Origin: Desulfohalobiaceae bacterium
Lineage (GTDB): Bacteria; Desulfobacterota; Desulfovibrionia; Desulfovibrionales; Desulfothermaceae
NCBI GenBank assembly: GCA_021737615.1
Contig: JAIPDR010000014.1
Location: 1 to 34,733, forward strand
Direction of reading: 5' to 3'
Length of the DNA: 34,733 bases
How positions within the stretch are numbered: position 1 is the stretch's first letter; every line of letters starts with the position of its first letter. The notes under the pieces were generated by a model. The model saw only the letters and a program-made list of their open reading frames with translations. It searched no databases and had not been told where the DNA came from. The position numbers and the translations under genes were made by a program. Positions 7,127 through 14,787 of the stretch are shown piece by piece.

Positions 7127-7387
7127 ATGAATGATCAGGTCAAACTTTACTCCTTAAGCACCTGCAGTCACTGCAAATCGACAAAACGCCTTCTGGATGA
7201 ATGCAATGTCCAATACGACGTGACCGACGTGGACCTCCTGGCAGGCGAAGAACGGGCCGCCATCCTGGAAGACGTCAAGAGCCTGAATCCCAAATGCTCC
7301 TTTCCCACCATCAAGATCGGCGACAAGGTCATCATCGGCTACAAGGAACAAGAGATCAAGGATGCCCTCGGCCTGGGAGAATCCTGA
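7127..7387 (+). CDS. Glutaredoxin-like thiol-disulfide protein
   Basis: An 86-residue thioredoxin-fold protein with active site CSHC (C13, C16) after KLYSLST, and the cis-proline loop SFPTIKIGD. It is predicted to be a cytosolic thiol-disulfide oxidoreductase of the NrdH/glutaredoxin type, which in anaerobes is usually reduced by thioredoxin reductase rather than glutathione. The start is ATG 7127, with CGGAG 6-7 nt upstream; an ATG at 7073 in the same frame would add an unlikely Thr-rich leader. It stands alone, divergent from the ParB-like gene, and ends in a strong hairpin terminator at 7429-7536. Confidence 0.85.
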   Translation: MNDQVKLYSLSTCSHCKSTKRLLDECNVQYDVTDVDLLAGEERAAILEDVKSLNPKCSFPTIKIGDKVIIGYKEQEIKDALGLGES

Positions 7388-7428
7388 CCGCCATTTCATG
7401 GCCGGTTCCCGAGGGAAAGCAGAACATT

Positions 7429-7536
7429 GCCCGCGAATCACTCGAAAGAGCACGAAAAAAGGCAACTTTTTGGTCTTGAAACAAACATGCCTTTCTTTTC
7501 GTGTCATTACCCGTGATTCGCGGGCATTTTTCTTTT
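7429..7536 (+). terminator. Long hairpin terminator downstream of the glutaredoxin gene
   Basis: Outer stem GCCCGCGAATCAC (7429-7441) pairs with GTGATTCGCGGGC (7513-7525). A second stem pairs CACGAAAAAAGGCA (7451-7464) with 7488-7503, with small bulges. The right arm is followed by CATTTTTCTTTT. The T-rich tail ends at the stop of the convergent aminopeptidase gene. The direction fits termination of the plus-strand glutaredoxin transcript. Confidence 0.75.
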
Positions 7537-8924
7537 CAGCGCAGAAACTCCCGGAAGGCCAGGCAGGTGGCGTAGAGATCGACCTTGCTGCTGACCTCAA
7601 AGGGGCTGTGCATGCCCAGGACGCCGGGCCCGAAGTCGATGATGTCCATGCCGTAGACAGCCAGGAATTTGGCCACGGTGCCTCCGCCGCCTGAATCCAC
7701 TTTCCCCAGTCCGGCCATCTGCCAGGGGATGCCGGCTGTATTGAGCATGTTCCTGAGCCAGGCCACATACTCGGCCGTGGCCTCGCTGGAACCCACCTTG
7801 CCCCGGTGTCCGGTGAATTTGCAGAAAACCGGTCCATAGCCCAGCTTGGAGGAATTGAGAGCATCGTGCAGATCCTGGTAGTCCGGATCGATGGAGCCGT
7901 GGACATCGGCGGACAGGGCTCTGGCCTGTCTGAGCACCAGGCTGGGATCCGTATCCGGCTCCCAGGCCCGCACCAGATCCTTGAGGGTGTACTCCAGAAA
8001 AAGGGACTTGGCCCCGGTGGCCCCTTCCGATCCGATCTCCTCCTTGTCCCAGAAGATGACGATCTGGGTCTGCTCGGGTTCGGTCTCCGCCAGAAAGGCC
8101 TCAAAAGCGGCAAAGACACAGATCCGGTCGTCCTGGCCGTAGCCGCCCACGAGGGATCCGTCCAGCCCGGCGGATCTGGCCTGTCCGGCCGGTACGATCT
8201 GCAGCTCGGCGCTGTACAGGTCCTCTTCGATCAGGCCGTAGCGCTGGTAGAGCAGCTCCAGGATCTTGGTCTTGAACCGTTCCTTTTGCTCCGGCTGGGA
8301 CTTGTCCTCCCCGGTCTCTGCTTTGGCCGACGGGGTGTTGCCCAGAAGGACATTGAGCTTTTCCGCCTCAAAGGCGTCCGACACCTTCTGTTCGTTCTGC
8401 TTGTAGGCCAGGTGCGGCAGGAGATCGGTGATGACCAGGACCGGATCAACGGGGTCCTCGCCTATGCAGATCTCTACGCAGGCGCCGTCCGCCTTGACCA
8501 CCACGCCGTGCAGGGCCAGGGGCCTGGACAACCACTGATACTTGCGGATCCCTCCGTAATAGTGGGTCTTGGCCAGGGCCAGGTCGCAGGCTTCGTACAG
8601 GGGATGCTGCTTGAAATCCAATCTGGGGGTATCGGCATGGGCCCCCACGATCCGCACTCCATGCTGCAGCGAGCGTCTGCCCTTCCTGGCCATGACAACG
8701 GTCTTGTCCTTGGCGGTCTCAAAGAAACAGGGAGCCGTCACGTCCTTGGCGAAACCGGCTTCCTCCAGCCGGGCCCGAACCCAGTTGACTGTTTCCCGCT
8801 CTGTTTTGCAGCTGCTTAGAAAGTCGATATACTTGTCCGCAAGCTCATGTATCTTTTTCCTTTCGTCCTCAGACGCATAAACATCCCAGCCGTTTCTGGG
8901 TTTGTGGGCTATGTTATTCTGCAT
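7536..8924 (-). CDS. M18 family aspartyl aminopeptidase
   Basis: A 462-residue cytosolic metallo-aminopeptidase of family M18, which releases N-terminal acidic residues from peptides. Zinc-ligand and catalytic motifs are visible: GAHADTPRLD (H96), FWDKEEIGSEGATG near residue 290, SADVHGSIDPDY near 335, and KVDSGGGGTVAKF near 425. Length matches the family. The start ATG 8924 follows GCAGGAG. An acidic/Lys-rich insertion (AKAETGEDKSQPEQKE) sits around residue 200. The gene is isolated; the 370-bp upstream gap is filled with repeats. The peptidase number within M18 was not decided. Confidence 0.9.
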   Translation of the reverse strand: MQNNIAHKPRNGWDVYASEDERKKIHELADKYIDFLSSCKTERETVNWVRARLEEAGFAKDVTAPCFFETAKDKTVVMARKGRRSLQHGVRIVGAHADTPRLDFKQHPLYEACDLALAKTHYYGGIRKYQWLSRPLALHGVVVKADGACVEICIGEDPVDPVLVITDLLPHLAYKQNEQKVSDAFEAEKLNVLLGNTPSAKAETGEDKSQPEQKERFKTKILELLYQRYGLIEEDLYSAELQIVPAGQARSAGLDGSLVGGYGQDDRICVFAAFEAFLAETEPEQTQIVIFWDKEEIGSEGATGAKSLFLEYTLKDLVRAWEPDTDPSLVLRQARALSADVHGSIDPDYQDLHDALNSSKLGYGPVFCKFTGHRGKVGSSEATAEYVAWLRNMLNTAGIPWQMAGLGKVDSGGGGTVAKFLAVYGMDIIDFGPGVLGMHSPFEVSSKVDLYATCLAFREFLR

Positions 8925-8960
8925 GTATTCTCTCCTGCTGATTTATTCTTTAAAGAGAAA

Positions 8961-9019
8961 GTTCCAGGTTCACGGACAAGAGGTTAAGAGGGTTCACGGT
9001 TCACGGTTCACGGTTGCAG
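8961..9019 (+). repeat. GTTCACGG repeat copy 2
   Basis: 8961-8975 is GTTCCAGGTTCACGG. 8990-9019 contains three GTTCACG units in tandem and ends in GGTTGCAG, as copies 1 and 4 do. It lies 37 bp upstream of the aminopeptidase start. Confidence 0.8.
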
Positions 9020-9250
9020 AGTAAACGAGGCAGCATTCCAGCATCTCTGCCACTCGTAGGAAACTACATTTGTTTTCAAAAAAAGCAGACCTGCTATTGA
9101 AAAGGGATTCTTCACTCGCCCCGGTTCAATGCGCTCCGCTTCAGAGATTGAACTGGGCCGGCAGACTCGTTCAGAATGACAGAGAGTGGTGAGCCTTGCA
9201 AAACCTCATCGTAAGGTATTGAAGTTTCTCCCTCAATCAAACTGGCGTCC

Positions 9251-9276
9251 GCGGCCAGCGGCAGGGCTGACTACTG
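9251..9276 (-). repeat. Partial copy of the GTCAGCCCTGCC hairpin repeat
   Basis: The minus strand reads GTCAGCCCTGCCGCTGGC. It differs by one base from the hairpin at 14787 and 21479 up to that point, then diverges (GGCCG in place of GGCAG). The stem is therefore weakened. Confidence 0.5.
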
Positions 9277-9287
9277 ACCACTTCCCA

Positions 9288-9313
9288 TCACTCCTCACTC
9301 CTCACTCTCTACT
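9288..9313 (-). repeat. GTGAGGA repeat at the selA 3' end
   Basis: The minus strand reads AGAGAGTGAGGAGTGAGGAG, then TGA. The selA stop codon (9297-9295) and its last residues (VESEE) lie in the repeat. Confidence 0.8.
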
Positions 9314-10707
9314 GACAGTGCCTGCCTGAAGACATCCACCACCAGGGCGGGCTCGCCTTTCCTGAGGGTCCTTGGATCCAGGCAGAAACAGTCCTGCTCC
9401 ACCCGGCCCACCAGGGGAGGATCGGTCCTGAGCAGGGACCGGCGGAGCCGGTCCCTGCTCAGCTCCTGCCTGGGCCGGAGGCAGACCAGCCAGGTCTTCA
9501 GGTCGACCTCCGGGCTGGCTCCGCCGCCCACTCTGGAGGCGTCGGCCCGGGTGCTCACTTCAAAGCGCTCCCCGAGCTCCTTCTTCATCCTGGCGGCCAA
9601 CTGCGACGCCCTGGCCTTCAGGGTCTTTGGATCGAGCCCGATCATCTCCAGGGTCGGGATCTCCCGCCGGGCCAGGTCCGAATCGAGGTACAGCCGCAGG
9701 GTGGCCTCCAGGCCGGCCAGGGTCATCTTGTCGATCCGCAGGGCCCTGTTCAGGGGGTTCTTTTTGATTTTTTGAATATACTTATCCTGGCCGAGGATGA
9801 TCCCGGCCTGAGGGCCGCCCAGGAGTTTGTCCCCGCTGAAGGTCACCACCGCAGCCCCCCCTCTGAGGACGGAATCCACGGTGGGTTCGTCAAAACCGTA
9901 GATCCCGCTGAAACGATGCAGATTGCCGCTGCCCAGATCCTCCAGGACCGGCAGTTCATACCGCTCTCCCAGGGCCGCCAGATCCTTTAGCGGTACCTCT
10001 TTCTGAAAGCCCACGATACGGTAATTCGAAGTGTGAACCCGCAGCAAAGCCGCGGTCTGCTCTGTGATGGCCTGCTCATAATCATAAAGATGGGTCCGGT
10101 TGGTGGCCCCGACCTCCTTCAAGACCGCCCCGCTCTTGGCCATGACATCCGGAATCCTGAATGAGCCCCCGATCTCGACCAGCTGTCCCCTGGAGACGAT
10201 CACCTCCCGCTTTTTGGCCAGGGTGTCCAGCATGAGGAGCACGGCCGCGGCGTTGTTGTTGACCACCAGTCCGGCCTCGGCTCCGGTCAGGCTGCAGAGC
10301 AGCTCCTCGACCAGGGAGTAGCGGCTGCCACGCTTGCCGGTCTCCAGGTTAAACTCCAGGTTGGAATAATAGCGGCAGGCGCTCTCAACCGCCTCGATCG
10401 CGGACTCGGCCAGCAGGGACCTGCCCAGGTTGGTGTGGACCACCACTCCGGTGGCATTGATGACCCGCCTGAACCTGGGCCTGGACTTTTCTTTGATGTA
10501 GATCAGCAGATCCTGCTTCAAGCGGCCGGGCTCAAGCTCTTCTTCTGCTGTCATCCTCCCCTGGCGGATTGCCTCCCGGCATTTGTCCAGAAAGGCATTG
10601 ACCAGTTCCTTGACCAGGGGCCTGGGCAGCCCGGAAACCTCCTTCTCACTCTCCACCAGCTGCAGCAGGCGGTCAACGGAAGGGATATGGCGAAACAATG
10701 ACGACAC
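9295..10707 (-). CDS. selA: L-seryl-tRNA(Sec) selenium transferase
   Basis: A 470-residue PLP enzyme that converts Ser-tRNA(Sec) to Sec-tRNA(Sec) using selenophosphate. The start is GTG 10707, set by AGGAG five bases upstream and by family alignment (LFRHIPSVDRLL). Visible features are VINATGVVVHTNLGRSLL (83-100), LVVNNNAAAVLLML and the PLP lysine K294 in SGDKLLGGPQAG. Length fits bacterial SelA. selB, selD and tRNA-Sec are not in the window, so they must lie elsewhere if the system works. The last residues (SVESEE) and the stop come from a GTGAGGA repeat. The 271-bp upstream gap contains the tRNA-Arg promoter on the other strand. Confidence 0.93.
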   Translation of the reverse strand: MSSLFRHIPSVDRLLQLVESEKEVSGLPRPLVKELVNAFLDKCREAIRQGRMTAEEELEPGRLKQDLLIYIKEKSRPRFRRVINATGVVVHTNLGRSLLAESAIEAVESACRYYSNLEFNLETGKRGSRYSLVEELLCSLTGAEAGLVVNNNAAAVLLMLDTLAKKREVIVSRGQLVEIGGSFRIPDVMAKSGAVLKEVGATNRTHLYDYEQAITEQTAALLRVHTSNYRIVGFQKEVPLKDLAALGERYELPVLEDLGSGNLHRFSGIYGFDEPTVDSVLRGGAAVVTFSGDKLLGGPQAGIILGQDKYIQKIKKNPLNRALRIDKMTLAGLEATLRLYLDSDLARREIPTLEMIGLDPKTLKARASQLAARMKKELGERFEVSTRADASRVGGGASPEVDLKTWLVCLRPRQELSRDRLRRSLLRTDPPLVGRVEQDCFCLDPRTLRKGEPALVVDVFRQALSVESEE

Positions 10708-10938
10708 GCGAACTCCTGAATACGTCTCAAGTGTAATCCTGCGAGTGCAGGGCCGTTTCAGCGGCATTACACCGGGTAAATCAAGTGAGGTTTTGCGAAC
10801 TGTTGTTACCAGAAATTTTTTATTTGCTATACCTGAAGTTGGCCCTAAAGGTGCCCGTGTCGTACAAGATTTCTCAGAGGTCTCAATAAGGCCGAATATT
10901 AGGGCAAGCAATGCCAGCTTCTGGTAGAAAGTCGGATC

Positions 10939-10967
10939 TTGACCAAAGCGGTCACAATGGATATAAA
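10939..10967 (+). promoter_or_regulatory. Sigma70-type promoter of tRNA-Arg
   Basis: -35 TTGACC (10939-10944) and -10 TATAAA (10962-10967) with a 17-bp spacer. The -10 box is 12 bp before the tRNA. No other gene lies between. Confidence 0.8.
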
Positions 10968-10978
10968 AGACTGACCGG

Positions 10979-11055
10979 GCGCCAGTAGCTCAGTAGGATA
11001 GAGCAACGGCCTTCTAAGCCGTCGGCCGGGGGTTCGAATCCTCCCTGGCGCACCA
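10979..11055 (+). tRNA. tRNA-Arg (anticodon TCT)
   Basis: A full cloverleaf of 77 nt including an encoded CCA. The acceptor arms GCGCCAG/CTGGCGC pair fully. The anticodon loop CTTCTAA gives TCT, reading AGA. The T arm GGGGG-TTCGAAT-CCTCC has one G-T pair. The gene is divergent from selA. A weak hairpin (GGAAAAAACG/CGCGTTTTTCC, 11089-11119) follows and could terminate it. Confidence 0.97.
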
Positions 11056-11442
11056 CTTCCTCTCTGCGCTGTTTTGTGCAACAACCTGGAAAAAACGACT
11101 TCACCCGCGTTTTTCCTTCAACAACCAGACGAAAGTTTTCGTTGCACTCCCAGTCAAAGGGTCATTTCGAGCAGGACTCAACCTACCTCTTCAGAACTCG
11201 TTTGTCACGAAAAAATTGGAGGCCGCAGCCGGTTTTCATCCAGATTACAAGCCAATGCAGTATCGCTACTATCCATTGGCTGTTTGGCAGTCTCTTGGCT
11301 GGCCCGGGAGTCGGGGATCGAAAAGATGAGGTGAAAAAGGAAGCAGGATATGGGTGGGATAAAGCTTTCTCCGATGGCACGCAACAGTATTTTCGACATG
11401 CTCGGCCCTTCCTGAACAAGTCGACACTGCCAGGGCTTGAAG
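11056..11442. other. Gene-free stretch after tRNA-Arg
   Basis: Several short open frames exist, but none has a ribosome-binding site or recognisable protein pattern. Apart from the possible tRNA terminator near 11089-11119 I see no clear structure. No integrase gene follows this tRNA. Confidence 0.5.
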
Positions 11443-11700
11443 CTACCCTGATTGTTCTTGATTCCCTTCAGACGGATGTCTTATATCCAGGCCTGCAGAA
11501 ACCTGTCGAATCGCCTCCAGCCTCTGAGCTGCCCACAGACAATACCTGGCCAGCAGCTCCTGTTCCTGCTGCGTCCACTCCCTTTCATGCGGGCAGAGCA
11601 GAATACGCTGGGCCGCAAAGATTGCCTGATCTCTCAACGTCTTGTCTAAAGGCAAATGGGTCAAGTGCCTCCTCAATCCGACGATGGCTGATTGGCTCAT
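11443..11700 (-). CDS. Small helical protein of unknown function
   Basis: 85 residues; I do not recognise the family. It is predicted to be largely helical, with a basic N-terminal part (GLRRHLTHLPLDKTLRDQAI) and a Q/E/R-rich middle (HEREWTQQEQELLARY). There are two cysteines, neither in a CxxC pattern. The ATG at 11700 follows a near-perfect GGAGG at 6 nt, which is the main reason to accept it as real. It lies downstream of an HTH gene on the same strand, separated by 293 bp that hold a nested palindrome. It could be a remnant of the same mobile or phage-like region. Confidence 0.55.
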   Translation of the reverse strand: MSQSAIVGLRRHLTHLPLDKTLRDQAIFAAQRILLCPHEREWTQQEQELLARYCLWAAQRLEAIRQVSAGLDIRHPSEGNQEQSG

Positions 11701-11760
11701 GATTGACCTCCAACTTTTAATGGACCAAGTGCTCCTTCAAAGCCCGGATCAGGTTACTAA

Positions 11761-11886
11761 GTGCTTGGACGAAAACCCACCCATCTACTTCGGCACTGCA
11801 TAATTTTGAAATCCTCGTGTATTGGAATACACTGCGGTTTCAAAATTTATTGTTCCTCGTATCCAGGCAAGTTTACGTCCAAGCAC
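11761..11886. repeat. Nested palindrome between the HTH gene and the small unknown gene
   Basis: Three concentric stems: GTGCTTGGACG (11761-11771) with 11876-11886; ATTTTGAAA (11803-11811) with 11838-11846; GTGTATT (11817-11823) with AATACAC (11826-11832). All are perfect. It explains most of the gap 11701-11993; nothing else was seen there. Confidence 0.7.
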
Positions 11887-11993
11887 CGTTTTCGCTCAGA
11901 CACTACTTAAGACGGCTTACAAAACTCTGTATCCGTCTTTTGCCGGCCCAGTCCGGAACAGGAGCGCTCCCGACCCGATGAAAAGACCGATGT

Positions 11994-12251
11994 TCAGTCC
12001 TTGGACCGGTCCGATTCTATGTTCTTGCCTTTTGGTTCAGGCAGGAGCTCTTCCGGGATTCCCAAATCGATCAGCTTCTGCAAGGCATCAGGATGCCGTC
12101 TTTTTCCGTTCAGCAAAAAGCTGATATACGAGGGCGAAAATCCTGTCTTTCTGGCCAGTTCATTTTTGGCGATCCCGTGGAGGGACAACCAGGCATTCAA
12201 CCTTGCTTGACGACTGAACTTCTTTGAGTTAATGTATAAACCGTTATCCAT
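11994..12251 (-). CDS. XRE-family HTH protein
   Basis: About 85 residues. A Cro/C1-type helix-turn-helix lies at about 27-50: IAKNELARKTGFSPSYISFL, then NGKRRHPDALQKLIDLG. A short charged tail follows, so this is a solo DNA-binding domain, as in small phage or plasmid repressors. The start is uncertain: ATG 12251 is used, but ATG 12269 and GTG 12293 are in frame and none has a strong ribosome-binding site. It is divergent from a second HTH gene at 12648 across an A+T-rich gap, an arrangement like paired lambda-type repressors. No phage structural gene is near. Confidence 0.7.
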   Translation of the reverse strand: MDNGLYINSKKFSRQARLNAWLSLHGIAKNELARKTGFSPSYISFLLNGKRRHPDALQKLIDLGIPEELLPEPKGKNIESDRSKD

Positions 12252-12647
12252 AAGCAGTGCCGGACTCATTACCCCGTGCTGGCTAGCGATCACCTGGTTT
12301 GAACCTGAAGGTTGGCTCGAACCACCCCTGAGCGGGATGTTCCATAATCTCCTGATACAGGCCTTTGACTCTGAAATGATTTATTTTGCAAATAAACCCG
12401 GTGGTCCCTGCCGGATAGTGGCTTGCACAAAGAGAGTTCAGGGCCGTCTTGGACAGACTCGCCCGCCAGGTGATCGATAAAAAAGGAAAAAACCGTCTTG
12501 GCAGCCTGAGTGATTATCCCGAGAGTAGCGTAAGGCCATGTGCCTGGAAACCGCTTTTGAATTTTTCCTGTTTTTCCAGACTTGCTGCGCCTTGTGTCAA
12601 TAATTAAACTTATTTTTAGAAAATGTCTACCTTTTTTTAGAAAAAAA
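12252..12647. other. Divergent A+T-rich gap between two HTH genes
   Basis: The gap is about 400 bp and becomes very A+T-rich after 12590. It holds most of the TTTTTAGA repeat cluster (next entry) but no clear coding sequence. It is the likely control region for both HTH genes. Confidence 0.5.
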
Positions 12648-12664
12648 TTGGAAAAATCTAAAAA
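12613..12664. promoter_or_regulatory. Possible operator: three TTTTTAGA boxes
   Basis: TTTTTAGA occurs at 12613-12620 and 12634-12641, exactly 21 bp apart (two helical turns). Its inverse, TCTAAAAA, is at 12657-12664. The cluster overlaps the putative start of the plus-strand HTH gene, as expected for an autoregulated repressor. In A+T-rich DNA such boxes can arise by chance. Confidence 0.4.
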
Positions 12665-13169
12665 TAACATAATTGGTCTGAGATTAAAGACTTTTATAAA
12701 AAAAATTTTTGGAAGCGTCAAAAAACTTTGTGTTGAACTGCAGAGAAATGAAAAGGCCATTTACTCCTACACAGGAGGATCAGCCTATCCAGCCTTTGAT
12801 TTGATTTTACAGTTAGTCCAGAAGCATGACCTCAATCCGACCTGGTTTTTCACCGGGGAAGGGGAAATGCTGCTCTCGGAACAGAATCGGAAAGTGATGG
12901 AAGGGGCTGCGGCCTATGAAACTGAAAGAGCCCGGGAAGAAAGAGAATATAAGGAACGGCTGCAGTCTCAGTTTTCCCTGGCCGATTTTATGTGCAGTCA
13001 ACTTCGCCAGGTCAATGCCCCTGAAGAAACGATCCAGCAGGTCCTTTACAACATCGCTGCCGACCCAAACCAGCAGTTCCCGCAGCCGTCCAGGATCTCC
13101 GAGTCCAAAGCGGAATACAACCGGGAAGGCGAAAAGCGGCGGAAAAAAAACGGCAACAGCTCAGGATAA
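12648..13169 (+). CDS. Phage CI-like repressor, N-terminal HTH type without peptidase domain
   Basis: About 173 residues from a TTG start. Residues 10-60 match a CI-type HTH (LRLKTFIKKIFGSVKKLC, then AIYSYTGGSAYPAFDLILQL), followed by NPTWFFTGEGEML (63-75), a hallmark of phage repressors. An E/R-rich coiled coil spans about 85-107. The C-terminal part lacks the S24 LexA/CI peptidase motifs, so it would not self-cleave. The start is unclear: no ATG occurs in frame before the domain. TTG 12648 is used; GTG 12594 and TTG 12582 are alternatives, and none has a ribosome-binding site. The gene ends just before a 40-bp palindrome. Confidence 0.7.
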   Translation: MEKSKNNIIGLRLKTFIKKIFGSVKKLCVELQRNEKAIYSYTGGSAYPAFDLILQLVQKHDLNPTWFFTGEGEMLLSEQNRKVMEGAAAYETERAREEREYKERLQSQFSLADFMCSQLRQVNAPEETIQQVLYNIAADPNQQFPQPSRISESKAEYNREGEKRRKKNGNSSG

Positions 13170-13181
13170 ACCTGTTTTACC

Positions 13182-13226
13182 AAAAAAACCGGAAAGGCCG
13201 TCTTCATGAAGACGGCCTTTCCGGTT
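13182..13226 (-). terminator. Perfect 40-bp palindromic terminator of the RRM gene
   Basis: 13187-13226 is a perfect palindrome with arms AACCGGAAAGGCCGTCTTCA and its complement. On the minus strand it is followed by TTTTTTT (13188-13182), so it terminates the RRM gene. It may also stop the plus-strand HTH transcript, but no U-tract follows on that side. Confidence 0.85.
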
Positions 13227-13255
13227 CGCGTGTGGTTCTTTGTCCTTTGCAGTTA

Positions 13256-13507
13256 TTAACGGTCAAACCTCCTGGGTTTGGCTTCGTTAACCTTCAAGGT
13301 CCTCCCTCCGAAATCAGTGCCATTCAAATTTTCGATAGCCTCATCCGCGCCTGTCTCCATCTCCACAAAACCGAACCCCCTGGGTCTGCCTGTTTCCCGG
13401 TCCTGAATCAGATTCACGGACTCAACCTGGCCATACTGGGCCATCAGTTCACGGACGTCCTCTTCAGAAGAGGAAAAAGGCAGGTTCCCGACATACAGCT
13501 TCTTCAT
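13256..13507 (-). CDS. Small RNA-binding protein with one RRM domain
   Basis: 83 residues forming a single RNA recognition motif. RNP2 is LYVGNL (4-9) and RNP1 is RGFGFVEM (43-50). The short C-terminal tail is basic (KVNEAKPRRFDR). Bacterial single-RRM proteins bind single-stranded RNA and are often cold-induced; the specific role here is unknown. The start ATG 13507 is preceded by AGGAG and GGAG. It is monocistronic, divergent from ispG across 144 bp, and ends at a strong terminator. A longer upstream reading frame is not credible because the RRM starts at this Met. Confidence 0.92.
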   Translation of the reverse strand: MKKLYVGNLPFSSSEEDVRELMAQYGQVESVNLIQDRETGRPRGFGFVEMETGADEAIENLNGTDFGGRTLKVNEAKPRRFDR

Positions 13508-13651
13508 ACTCCAAAAACTCCTGAAATAAAAATAATAACAACTCCGCCCTTCCAAAAGCGAAGACTGGATAATAATACACGTCAGCTGTAAAATGTCAAG
13601 CCCTAAAATCAATCCTTGGCTTGCAAAAGAAAATCTAGTATTGAGTCTGTC

Positions 13652-14773
13652 ATGTCAACGTTTGCAGCTGACCCTCAAGAAGAAGAGGCCCCTAAACGTT
13701 TTCTGACCAGGACCCTGGACCTGGGCGGCCTGAAGATCGGCGGCAGGGGCCCCATAAGGGTCCAGAGCATGACCAATACCGACACCAGGGATGTTCAAGC
13801 CACCCTCGACCAGGTCAACGACCTTGCCGGCAGGGGTTGCGAAATCGTGCGCCTGGCGGTACTCGACCAGGAAGCTGCTTCGGCCCTTAAGGAGATCAGG
13901 AAAAAAGCCCTGGTTCCCCTGGTGGCCGATATTCATTTCGACCATCGCCTGGCCCTGCAGGCCCTGCAGGCCGGTATCGACGGACTGCGGATCAACCCCG
14001 GAAACATTGGTTCAGAATGGGCCGTGGCCGAAGTGGTCCGGGGAGCCAGGGAGCGGAAAGTGCCGATACGTATCGGAGTCAACAGCGGGTCCATAGAAAA
14101 GGAGCTGCTGGCCAGATTCAAGGGCCCTACCCCGCAGGCCATGGTGAAAAGCGCCTTGAAGCACATAAATCTTCTGGAGAAACACGATTTTCAGGAGATC
14201 AAGGTCTCCTTGAAATCCTCTTCCGTGCTTAAGACCCTGGCAGCCTATCGCCTCCTGGCCCAGAAGAGCGACTACCCGCTCCACATCGGGATCACCGAGG
14301 CCGGAACCCTGCTCAGGGGTACGGTCAAAAGCAGTGTCGGCATCGCCCTGTTGCTCTGGGAAGGACTCGGTGACACCCTGCGCGTCTCTTTGACCGGTGA
14401 CCCCAGGGACGAGGTCCTGGCGGCCTGGGAGATACTGCGCAATCTCGGACTCAGGGCCAGAGGCCCTGAGATCATCTCCTGCCCCACCTGCGGCCGGACC
14501 GAAATCGATCTCATCACCCTGACCAGGGAAGTGGAGCGATTTCTGCAGCCGGTCTCCGAGATCTTCAGCGTGGCAGTCATGGGCTGTGTGGTCAATGGGC
14601 CTGGAGAAGCCAGGGAGGCGGACATCGGGATTGCCGGAGGCAGAGGAAACGGCATAATCTTCCGCAAAGGCAGGGTCATCCGCAAAGTTCCTGAAGATAG
14701 ATTGCTGCCAGCCTTCAAACAGGAGCTGACGGCTTTTCTGAAGGAGCGCGGCGCTGAGCTCGCGGATCTATGA
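13652..14773 (+). CDS. ispG: 4-hydroxy-3-methylbut-2-en-1-yl diphosphate synthase
   Basis: 373 residues. IspG (GcpE) converts methylerythritol cyclodiphosphate to HMBPP in the MEP isoprenoid pathway with a [4Fe-4S] cluster. The family start RGPIRVQSMTNTDTRDVQAT is present. The cluster ligands are C277, C280 (SCPTCGRTE) and C312 (MGCVVNGPGEARE). The substrate-binding GLRINPGN is present. The start is ATG 13652; the ribosome-binding site is weak. Two other isoprenoid genes, ispA and dxs, lie about 5 kb downstream. A repeat with a hairpin (14788-14813) begins 14 nt after its stop. Confidence 0.95.
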   Translation: MSTFAADPQEEEAPKRFLTRTLDLGGLKIGGRGPIRVQSMTNTDTRDVQATLDQVNDLAGRGCEIVRLAVLDQEAASALKEIRKKALVPLVADIHFDHRLALQALQAGIDGLRINPGNIGSEWAVAEVVRGARERKVPIRIGVNSGSIEKELLARFKGPTPQAMVKSALKHINLLEKHDFQEIKVSLKSSSVLKTLAAYRLLAQKSDYPLHIGITEAGTLLRGTVKSSVGIALLLWEGLGDTLRVSLTGDPRDEVLAAWEILRNLGLRARGPEIISCPTCGRTEIDLITLTREVERFLQPVSEIFSVAVMGCVVNGPGEAREADIGIAGGRGNGIIFRKGRVIRKVPEDRLLPAFKQELTAFLKERGAELADL

Positions 14774-14787
14774 CCAGCGGTCAGGGG

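Larger units (their letters stand above)
8925..9294. other. Gene-free gap of 370 bp with several repeats
   Basis: Between the aminopeptidase start and the selA stop. It holds GTTCACGG repeats (8961-9019), an imperfect hairpin CCCGGTTCAAT/ATTGAACTGGG (9120-9130, 9147-9157, one G-U), a half copy of the hairpin found near proS and dxs (9251-9276, minus strand), and the GTGAGGA repeat at the selA end. I see no credible coding sequence. Confidence 0.7.

Noticed and set aside
7806-8819. 337-codon open frame opposite the M18 aminopeptidase
   Set aside because: Antisense of a gene with all family motifs; the translation has no domain pattern.
8961-9019. Tandem GTTCACGG units as a CRISPR array
   Set aside because: Units are 7-8 bp in direct tandem without unique spacers, and there are no cas genes.
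11056-11442. Integrated element at tRNA-Arg
   Set aside because: No integrase, no att-like repeat of the tRNA 3' end and no clear coding content was seen, although the HTH genes further on could be remnants.
12623-12640. ATG at 12623 as the start of the plus-strand HTH gene
   Set aside because: It is in another frame and meets TAG after five codons.
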